Assembly (NCBI GenBank): GCA_029961685.1
Contig: JARWKL010000002.1
Coordinates: 28,798,908 to 28,862,907 of the forward strand
Origin: Aristolochia californica
Lineage: Eukaryota > Streptophyta > Magnoliopsida > Piperales > Aristolochiaceae
Direction of reading: 5' to 3'
Length of the DNA stretch: 64,000 nt
A model generated the notes under the pieces. That model saw only the letters and a program-made list of their open reading frames with translations. It ran no database searches and was not told where the DNA came from. The first letter of the stretch is position 1. Every line of letters begins with the position of its first letter. This document shows positions 51,747-61,582 of the stretch, one piece after another. The translations under genes and the position numbers were made by a program.

Positions 51747-54700
51747 GAGTGTTGACACCCAATCCATATGTCATTTCTAACAAAAATATTGTCCGTTACA
51801 CATGACAAATCACTTTACAATCATCTGTGATTGTTAGGTCAGCTTTTTGTAAATGGGCAAAATAATGGCTTGTTTGACTCGGGTAAATATCCCTCCGCAT
51901 GTTCACTAGAGAATTTAATGAGTATTTTTTATTCTCTTTATAAGGTGTTGATCCATAGGTCATTTGCATCTTTAACATGTTTCAAGCATGCATATCCATT
52001 TTTAAAACATGTGTAGAAAAAATCTCGTTCTAATAAAATTCCAAGATATCAATGGTTGAACTAGTGGAATTTCCCAAACATGCATAACAAAACTTGTGTT
52101 CATTTGTTGTGTGTGAATAAAATTTATTTACTTGCATTTTTTATTGTTTTAAACTTTTTCCATGCATAAACTCTAAAATTCTCATTTTGTTGTGATCTAT
52201 TTGCCTTTTTTGATTACGGGGTAAAGGGAGAGTGAACACTCAAAGTTTTGATTTGAGAAAAAAACATACATCTACAATGGAAATGCACAATGCAAAAATG
52301 TGGAGAGAGATAATTCCAAAAGAGTGTCGGTAATTTTTAGGGATTGTAAACTCTTTTCAGTTTTTATATATCAGGTTTTGCAATCGTTGGAAAAAGGGGG
52401 AGGCGAGGGATTTTTAAGTGAGTGTTGACTCCCAATCCATAAGTTATTTCTTACATAAATATAGCCCGTTACGCATGATAAATTACTTTACAATCATCTA
52501 TGATTGTTAGGTCAGCTTTTTGTAAATGATCAAAATAATGGCTAGTTTGACTCGGGTAAAAGTCCCACCGCACGTTCACTAGAGAATTTAATGAGCGTTT
52601 GTTGTTCTGTTTAAAAGGTTTGGATCCATAGGTCATTTGCATCTTTAACATGTATAAAGCATGCATATCCATTTTGAAAACATGTGTAGGGGAAATCTCT
52701 TTCTTATAAAATTCCAAGCTATCAAGTGTAGAACTAGTGGAATTTCCCAAACTTGGATTACAAAAATTTTGTGTTCATTTGTGGTGTGTGAATAAAATTT
52801 TGTTTACTTACATTTTTTATTGTTTTAAATTTTTTCCATACATAAACTCTAAAATTTTCATTTTGTTGTGATCTATTTGCCTTTTTTGTTTACGGGGTGA
52901 AGGGAGAGCGAAAACTCAAAGTTTTGATTTAAGAAAAAATTATACATCTATAATAGAAAATTTCAATGCACATATGTAGAGAGAGATAATTCCAAAGAGT
53001 GTCTGTAATTTTTAGGGATTGTAAACTCTTTTCAGTTTTTATATATTGGGTTTTGCAATCGTCGGAAAAGGGGGAGGCGGGGGATTTTTAACTGAGTGTG
53101 AACTCCCAATAAGTCATTTCCTAAAAAAATATAGCCCATTACACATGATAAATCACTTTACAGTCATCTATGATTGCTAGGTCAGCTTATTGTAAATGGG
53201 CAAAATAATGGCTTGTTTGACTCGGGTAAATATCCCACCACACGTTCACTGGAGAAATTAATGAGCATCTGTTATTCTCTTTAAAGGTTTGGATCCATTG
53301 GTCATTTGCATCTTTAACATGTTTCAAGCATGCATATCCATTTTTAAAAGATGTGTAGAAGAAATCTCGTTCTTATAAAATTCCAAGCTATCAAGGGTTG
53401 AACTAGTGGAATTTTTAGAACTTGGATAACAAAACTTTTGTGTTCATTTGTGGTGTGTGAATAAAATTTTTTTACTTACATTTTTTATTGTTTTAAATTT
53501 TTTCCATACATAAACACTAAAATTTTCTTTTTGTTGTGATATATTTCCCTCTTTTGCTTACGGGGTGAAGGGAGAGCGAAAACTCAAAGTTTTGATTTAA
53601 GAAAAAATATAAATCTAAAATAGAAATGCCCAATGCACAAATATAGAGAAAGATAATTCCAATGAGTTTCTGTAATTTTTAGGGATTGTAAACTCTTTTC
53701 AGTTTTTATTTATCAGGTTTAGCAATCGTCGGAAGAAGGGGGAGGTGGGGGTTTTTTAATTGAGTGTTGACTCCCAATCCATTAGACATTTCTTACAAAA
53801 ATATAGCCCGTTACGCATGATAAATAAGTTTACAATCATCTATGATTGTTAGGTCAGCTTTTTGTAAATGGGCAAAATAATGGCTTGTTTGACTTGTGTA
53901 AATATCCCATCGCACGTCACTGGAGAATTTATTGAGCGTTTGTTATTCTATTTAAAAGGTTTGGATCCATAGGTCATTTGCAACTTCAACATGTTTCAAG
54001 CATGCATATCCATTTTTAAAACCTGTGTAGAAGAATTCTCGTTCTTGTAAAATTCCAATCTATCAAGGGTTGAACTAGTGGAATTTCCAAAACTTGGTTA
54101 AGAAAACTTTTGTGTTCATTTGTGGTGTGTGAATAAAATTTCTTGACTTACATTTGTTATTGTTTTAAATCTTTTCCATATGTAAAGACTAAAATTTTCT
54201 TTTTGTTGTGATATATTTGCCTCTTTTGTTTACGGGGTGAAGGGAGAGCGAAAACTCAAAGTTTTGATTTTAGAAAAAATATACATCTAAAATAGAAATG
54301 CCCAATGCAAAAATATAGAGAGAGATAATTCCAAAGAGTGTCCATAATTTTTAGGGATTGTAAAATCTTTTCAGTATTTATTTATCAGGTTTTGCAATCG
54401 TTGGGAAAAGGGGGAGGTGGGGGATTTTTAACTGAGTGTTGACTCCCAATCCATAAGACATTTCTTACAAAAATATAGCCCGTTATGCATGATAATTCAC
54501 TTTACAATCATCTATGATTGTTAGGCCAGTTTTTTGTAAATGGGCAAAATATTGGCTTGTTTGACTCGGGTAAATATCCCTCCCCATGTTCACTGGTGAA
54601 TTTAATGAGCGTTTGTTATTCTCTTTAAAATGTTTGGATCCATAGGTCATTTGCATCTTCAACATGTTTCAAGCATGCATATCCATTTTTAAAACCTATG

Positions 54701-54958
54701 TAGAAGAAATCTCGTTCTTATAAAATTCCAAGCTATCTAGGGTTAAACTAATGGAATTTCAAAAACTTGGATAACAAAACTTTTGTGTGCATTTGTGGTG
54801 TGTGAATAAAATTTCTTTACTTACATTTGTTATTGTTGTAATTTTTTTCCATGCATAAACTCTAAAATTTAAATTTTTTTGTGATCTATTTGCCTTTTTT
54901 GTTTACAGGGTGATGAGAGAGTGAATACTAAAAGTTTTGATTTAAGAAAAAAGTATAC

Positions 54959-54996
54959 ATCTAAAAAGGAAATGCAGATCTAAAATTGAAATGCGC
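54959..54996. repeat. 19-bp duplication in a monomer, copy 1
   Basis: ATCTAAAAAGGAAATGCAG (54959-54977) is followed by ATCTAAAATTGAAATGCGC (54978-54996). Most monomers have a single such segment. The extra copy explains the 693-bp length of this monomer. Confidence 0.88.
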
Positions 54997-55795
54997 AATG
55001 CACAAATGTCGAGAGAGATATTTCCGAAGAGTGTTTATAATTTTTAGGGATTGTAAACTCTTTTCAGTTTTTATATATCAGGTTTTGCAATCGTTCGGAA
55101 AAGGGGGAGGAGGGGGATTTTTAATTGAGTATTGTCTCACAATCCATAAGTCATTTCTTAAAAACATATAGCTTGTTATACATGATAAATCACTTCACAA
55201 TCATCTATGATTGTTTGGTCAACTTTTTGTAAATGGAAAAAATAATGGCCTGTTTGACTCAGTAAATATCCCTCCGCATGTTCACTGGAGAATTTAATCA
55301 GCGTTTGTTATTCTCTTTAAAAAATTTGGATCAATAGGTCATTTACATCTTTAACATGTTTCAAGCATGCATATCCATTTTTAAAACATTTGTAGAAGAA
55401 ATCTCGTTCTTATAAAATTCCAAGCAATCAAGGGAGGAACTAGTGGAATTTCCCAAACTTGCATAACAAAAATTTTGTGTTCATTTGTGGTGTGTGAATA
55501 AAATTTCCTTACTTACATTTTTTTTAAAAATTTTTTCCATACATAAACTCTTAAATATTCATTTTGTTGTGATCTATTTGCCATTTTTGTTTATAGGGAG
55601 ATGGGAGAGCGAAAACTCAAAGTTTTTGATTTAAGAAAAAATTATACATCTAAAATGGAAATGCACAATGCACAAATGTCGAGAGAGATAATTCCAAAGA
55701 GTTTCTGTAATTTTTAGGGATTGTAAACTCTTTTCAGTTTTCATATATAAGGTTTTGCAATCGTCGGGAAAAGGGGGAGGTTGGGATTTTTAACT

Positions 55796-57086
55796 TAGTG
55801 TTGACTACCAATCCATAAGTCATATCTGACAAAAATATAGCCCGTTACGCATGCTAAATCACTTTACAGTCATCTATAATTGTTAGGTCAGATTTTTGTA
55901 AATGGGAAAAATAATGGCTTGTTTGACTCAGGTAAATATCTCACCGCACGTTCACTAGAGAATTTAATTAGCACTTATTATTCTCTTTAAAAGGTTTGGA
56001 TCCATAGGTGATTCGCATCTTTAACATTTTTCAAGCGTGCCTATACATTTTTAAAACATTTGTAGAAGAAATCGCTTTTTTTTAAAATTCCAAGCTATCA
56101 AGGGTTGAACTAGTGGAATTTCCCAAACTTGGATAACAAAACTTTGGTGTTCATTTGTGGTGTGTGAATAAAAATTCTTTACTTACATTTTTTATTTTTT
56201 AAAATTTTTTTCATACATAAACTCTTAAATTTTCTTTTTGTTGTGATCTATTTGCCATTTTTGTTTACAGGGAGATGGGAGAGCGAAAACTCAATGTTTT
56301 TATTTAAGGAAAAATTATACTTCTAAAATGAAAATGCACAATGCACAAATGTCGAGAGTGATAATTCCAAAGAGTTTCTATAATTTTTAGGGATTGTAAA
56401 CTCTTTTCAGTTTCCATAAGTTATTTCTTACAAAAATATAGCCCGTTACGCATGATAAATCTCTTTACAATCATCTATGATTGTTAGGTCAACTTTTTGT
56501 AAATGGGAAAAATAATGGCTTGTTTGACTCGGGTAAATATCCCACTGCACGTTCACTGGAGAATTTAATGAACGTTTTTTTCTTTAAAAGGTTTGGATCC
56601 ATAGGTCATTCACATCTTTAACATGTTTCAAGCATGCCTATCAGTTTTTAAAACATTTGTAGAAGAAATCGCGTTCTTATAAAATTCCAAGCTATCAAGG
56701 GTTGAACTAGTGGAATTTCCCAAACTTGGATAACAAAAATTTGGTGTTCATTTGTGGTGTGTGAATAAAAATTATTTACTTACATTTTTTATTATTTTAA
56801 ATTTTTTCCATACATAAAGTCCAAAATTTTCATTTTGTTGTGATTTATTTGCCTTTTTTCTTTACGGGGTGAAGGGAGAGCGAAAAACTAAACGTTTTGA
56901 TTTAAGAAAAAAGTCTACATCTAAAATGAAAATGCACATCTAAAATGGAAATGCACAATGCACAAATGTCGAGAGAGATAATTCCAAAGAGTGTCTGTAA
57001 TTTTTAGGGATTGTAAACTCTTTTCAGTTTTTTTATATCAGGTTTTGCAATTGTCGGGAAAAGGGGGAGATTGGGGATTTTTAACT
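55796..57086. repeat. Two monomers fused by a boundary deletion
   Basis: Near 56412 CTCTTTTCAGTTT runs straight into CCATAAGTTATTTC. The G-rich block and monomer start between them are lost. The span is 1291 bp instead of about 1346. It is the only monomer boundary in the array where the G-rich block is entirely absent. Confidence 0.9.
56919..56956. repeat. 19-bp duplication in a monomer, copy 2
   Basis: ATCTAAAATGAAAATGCAC is followed directly by ATCTAAAATGGAAATGCAC. It lies at the same monomer position as the duplication at 54959 but with different internal substitutions. Confidence 0.88.
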
Positions 57087-58283
57087 GAGTGTTGAACCCA
57101 ATCCATAAGTCATTTCTGACAAAAATATTTCTCGTTACGCATGATAAATCTCTTTACTTGCCCATTTGATTGTTAGGTAATTTTTTTTGTAAATGGGAAA
57201 AATAATTGCCCATTTGACTTGGGTAAAAATCCCACTACTTGTTTGCTGGAGAATTTAATGAGAGTTTGTTATTCTCTTTATAACATTTGGATCCATAGGT
57301 CATTAGCATCTTTAACATGTTTCAAGCATGCATATCCATTTTTAAAACATGTGTAGAAGAAATCTCGTTCTTATAAAATTCGAAGCTATCAAGGGTTGAA
57401 CTAGTGGAATTTCCAAAACTTGGATAACAAAGCTTTTGTGTACATTGGTGGTGTGTGAATAAAATTTCCTTTCTTACATTTGTTATTTTTGAAAATTTTT
57501 TCCATTCATAAACTCTAAAAGTTTCATTTTGTTGTAATCTTTTTGCCTTTTTTGTTTGCGGGGTGAAGGGAGAGTGAAAAGTCAAAGTTTTTATTCAAGA
57601 AAAAAGTATACATATAAAATGGGAATGCACAATGCACAAATGTAGAGAGAGATAAATACAAAGAGTTTCTGTAATTTTTAGGGATTTTAAACTATTTTCA
57701 GTTTTTATATATCAGCTTTTATAATCGTCGGGAAAAGGGGAGGCCGGGGATTTTTAACTGAGTTTTGACTCCCAATCCATAAGTAATTTCTTAAAAAAAT
57801 ATAGCCCGTTATGCATGATAAATCACTTTACAATCATCTATGATTGTTAGGTCTGCTTTTTGTAAATAGGAAAAATAATGGTTTGTTTGACTCGGGTAAA
57901 TATCCTACTGCACGTTGATTGGAGAATTTAATGAGCGTTTGTTATTCTCTTTAAAAGGTTTGGATCCATAGGTCATTTGCATCTTTAACATGTTTCAAGC
58001 GTGCATATCCATTTTTAAAACATGCGTGGAAGAAATCTCGTTCTTATAAAATTCCAAGCTATCAAGGGTTGAACTAGTGAATTTCCCAAACTTGGATAAC
58101 AAAACTTTGGTGTTCATTTGTGGTGTGTGAATAAAAATTCTTTACTTACATTTTTTATTTTTAAAATTTTTTTCCATACTTAAACTCTTAAATTTTTATT
58201 TTGTTGTGATCTATTTATCTTTTTTGTTTCCAGGGTGATGAGAGAGCGAAAATTGAAAGTTTTGATTTAAGAAAAACGTATAC

Positions 58284-58321
58284 ATCTAAAATGGAAATGC
58301 AGATCAAAAATTGAAATGCGC
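58284..58321. repeat. 19-bp duplication in a monomer, copy 3
   Basis: ATCTAAAATGGAAATGCAG is followed by ATCAAAAATTGAAATGCGC. The GCGC ending and AATTG change match the duplication at 54959, tying the two monomers to one ancestor. The monomer is 692 bp long. Confidence 0.88.
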
Positions 58322-59650
58322 AATGCACAAATGTCGAGAGAGATAATTCCAAAGAGTGTCTGTTATTTTTAGGGATTGTAAACTCTTTTCATTTTTTATA
58401 TATCAGGTTTTGCAATCGTCGGGAAAAGGGGGAGGCGGGGGATTTTTAACTGAGTGTTGACTCGCAATCCATAAACCATTTCTTACAAAAATATAGCTCG
58501 CTATGCATGATAAATCACTTCACAATCATCTATGATTGTTAGGTCAACTTTTGTAAATGGGCAAAATAATGGCCTGTTTGACTCGGGTAAATATCCCTCC
58601 GCATGTTCACTGGAGAATTTAATGAGTGTTGGTTATTCTCTTTAAAATGTTCGGATCAATAGGTCATTTACATCTTTAACATGTCTCGAACATGGATATC
58701 CATTTTTAAAACATTTGTAGAAGAAATCTCGTTGTTATAAAATTTCAAGCTATCAAGGGTAGAACTAGTGGAGTTTCCTAAACTTGCATAACAAAACTTC
58801 TGTGTTCATTTGTGGTGTGTGAATAAAATTTTTTTACTTACATTTTTTATTGTTTTAAATTTTTTCCATACATAATCTCTTAAATTTTCATTTTTTTGTG
58901 ATCTATTTGCCATTTTTGTTTACAGGTAGATAGGAGAGCGAAAACTCAAAGTTTTTATTTAAGGAAAAATTATACATCTAAAATGGAAATGCACAATGCA
59001 CAAATGTTGAGAGTGATAATTCCAAAGAGTTTCTATAATATTTAGGGATTGTAAACTCTTTTCAGTTTTCATATATAAGGTTTTGCAATCGTCAGGAAAA
59101 GGGGGAGGCGGGGGAATTTTAACTTAGTATTGACTACCAATCCATAAGTCATTTCTAACAAAAATATAGCCCGTTACGCATGATAAATCTCTTTACAATC
59201 ATCTATGATTTTTAGGTCAGCTTTTTATAAATGGGAAAAATAATGGCTTGTTTGACTCGGGTAAATATCCCACTACACGTTCACTGGAAAAATTAATGAG
59301 CGTTTGTTATTCTCTTTAAAAGGTTTGGATCCATAGGTCATTCGCATATTTAACATGTTTCAAGCATGCCTATTAGTTTTTAAAACATTTTTAGAAGAAA
59401 TCGCGTTCTTATAAAATTCCAAGCTATCAAGGGTTGAACTAGTGGAATTTCGCTAACTTGGATAACAAAACTTTGGTGTTCATTTGTGGTGTGTGAATAA
59501 AAATTATTTACTTACATTTGTTTTTTTTTTAAATTTTTTCCATTCATAAAGTCCAAAATTTTCATTTTTTTGTGATCTATTTGCCTTTTTTGTTTACGGG
59601 GTGAAGGTAGAGCAAAAACCTAAACGGTTTGATTTAAGAAAAAAGTATAC

Positions 59651-59688
59651 ATCTAAAATGAAAATGCACATCTAAAATGGAAATTCAC
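59651..59688. repeat. 19-bp duplication in a monomer, copy 4
   Basis: ATCTAAAATGAAAATGCAC is followed by ATCTAAAATGGAAATTCAC. This matches the duplication at 56919, as expected from the higher-order order. The monomer is 694 bp long. Confidence 0.88.
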
Positions 59689-59818
59689 AATGCAAAAATG
59701 TCGAGAGAGATAATTCCAAAAAGTGTCTGTAATTTTTAAGGATTGTAAACTCTTTTCAGTTTTTATATATCAGGTTTTGCATTCGTCGGGAAAAGGGGGA
59801 GACTGGGGATTTTTAACT

Positions 59819-60259
59819 GAGTCCAATCCATAAGTTATTTCTTACAAAAATATAGCCCGTTACGATTGATAAATCACTCTACAGTCATCCATGATTGAAC
59901 TAGATGAATTTCCAAAACTTGGATAACAAAGCTTTTGTGTTCATTTGTGGTGTGTGAATAAAATTTCCTTTCTTACATTTGTTATTTCTTAAAATTTTTT
60001 CCATACATAAACTCTAAAAGTTTCATTTTGTTGTGATCTTTTTGCCTTTTTTGTTTACGGGGTGAAGGGAAAGCGAAAACTCAAAGTTTTTATTTAAGAA
60101 AAAAGTATACATCTAAAATGGAAATGCACAATGCACAAGTGTAGAGAGAGATAATTACAAAGAGTTTTTGTAATTTTTAGGGATTGTAAACTCTTTTCAT
60201 GTTTTATATATCAGGTTTTATAATCGTTGGGAAAAGGGGGAGGCGGGGGATTTTTAACT
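59819..60259. repeat. Strongly truncated monomer (441 bp)
   Basis: A deletion of about 233 bp joins CATCCATGATTG to AACTAGATGAATTTCC near 59898. The two parental contexts share TTG at the breakpoint, consistent with microhomology-mediated loss or slippage. GGATCC and the inverted repeat around GCATGC are gone. The right half matches the monomer at 57087. Confidence 0.92.
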
Positions 60260-61582
60260 GAGTTTTTCCTCCCAGCCCATAAGTCATTTCTTACAAAAAT
60301 ATAGCCTAGCCTGTTACGCATGATAAATCACTTTAAAATCATCTATGATTGTTAGGTCTGCTTTTTGTAAATGGGTAAAATAATGGTTTGTTTGACTCGG
60401 GTAAATATCCTACCGCACGTTCACTGGAGAATTTAATGAGTGTTTGTTATTCTATTTAAAAGGTTTGGATCCATAGGTCATTTGCATCTTTAACATGTTT
60501 CAAACATGCATATCCATTTTTAAAACATGTGTAGAAGAAATCTCGTTCTTATAAAAGTCCAAGCTATCAAGGGTTGAACTAGTGGAATTTCCCAAACTTG
60601 GATAACAAAACTTTTGTGTTCATTTGTGGTGTGTGAATAAATTTATTTACTTATATTTTTTATTGTTTTAAATTTTTCCATACATAAACTCGAAAATTTT
60701 CATTTTGTTGTGATCTATTTTCCTTTTTTGTTTTCAGGGTGGAGGGAGAGCGAAAACTCAAAGTTTTGATTTAAGAAAAAATTATACATCTAAAATGGAA
60801 ATGGACAATGCACAAATGTAGAGAGAGATAATTCCAATGTGTGTCTTTAATTTTTAGGAATTTTAAACTCTTTTCAGTTTTTATATATTAGGTTTTACAA
60901 TCGTTGGGACAAGATGGAGGTGGGGGATTTTTAACTGAGTGTTCACTCCCAATCCAAAAGTCATTTCTTACAAAAATATAGCCCGTTACGCATGATAAAT
61001 TACTTTACAATCACCTATGATTGTTAGGTAAGATTTTTGTAAATGGGTAAAATAATGGTTTGTTTGACTCGGGTAAATATCCTACCGCACGTTCACTAGA
61101 GAATTTAAAGAGCGTTTGTTATTCTCTTTAAAAGGTTTGGATCCATAGGTCATTTGCATCTTTAACATGTTTCTACCATGCATATCCATTTTTAAAACAC
61201 GTGTAGAAGAAATCTCTTTCTTATAAAATTCCAAGCTATCAAGGATTGAACTTGTGCAATTTTCAAAACATGGATAACAAAACTTTTATTCTCATTTTTG
61301 GTGTGTGAATAAAATTTTTTTACCTACATTTGTTATTGTCTTAAATTTTTTCCATACATAAACTCTAAAAATTTTGTTTACAGGGTGATGAGAGAGCGAA
61401 AAATAAAAGTTTTGATTAAAGAAAAAGGTATTAATTTAAAATTGAAATGCACAATGCACAAATGTCTAGAGAGATAATTCCAAAGAGTGTTTGTAATTTT
61501 TAGGGATTATAAACTCTTTTCAGTTTTTATATATCAGGTTTTGCAATCGTCGGGAAAAGGAGGAGGTGGGGGATTTTTATTT
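60260..61582. repeat. Higher-order unit, partial copy 3
   Basis: The monomer at 60260 shares GGTCTGCTTTTTGTAAAT and TAATGGTTTGTTTGAC with the monomer at 57760. The next monomer at 60937 carries the GTGATGAGAGAGCG variant of that type. The pattern then fades into ordinary monomers from 61583. Confidence 0.6.
60937..61582. repeat. Shortened monomer (646 bp)
   Basis: Loss of about 30 bp near 61370 brings AACTCTAAAAATTTTG next to TTTACAGGGTGATGAG. The GTGATGAGAGAGCG variant is shared with the monomers at 54434 and 57760. Confidence 0.85.

Larger units (their letters stand above)
54434..57759. repeat. Higher-order unit, copy 1 (about five monomers)
   Basis: The monomers starting 54434, 55127, 55796, about 56413 and 57087 carry distinct private variants in a fixed order. 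The markers are: GTGATGAGAGAG with a 19-bp duplication (54434 unit); GGGAGATGGGAGAGCG (55127 and 55796 units); GCCTATCAGTTTTTAAAAC with CATAAAGTCCAAAATTTTC (56413 unit); TAAAAGTTTCATTTTG with GATAAATACAAAGAG and ATAATCGTCGGG (57087 unit). The same order recurs from 57760. Confidence 0.78.
57760..60259. repeat. Higher-order unit, copy 2 (about four monomers)
   Basis: The monomers at 57760, 58452, 59125 and 59819 match copy 1 in order. 57760 matches 54434 in its 3' part. 58452 looks like a fusion of the types at 55127 and 55796 (GTAGATAGGAGAGCG, then GAGAGTGATAATTCC). 59125 matches the type at 56413. 59819 matches 57087. The copy is shorter because one monomer is lost and the last is truncated. 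Confidence 0.75.
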
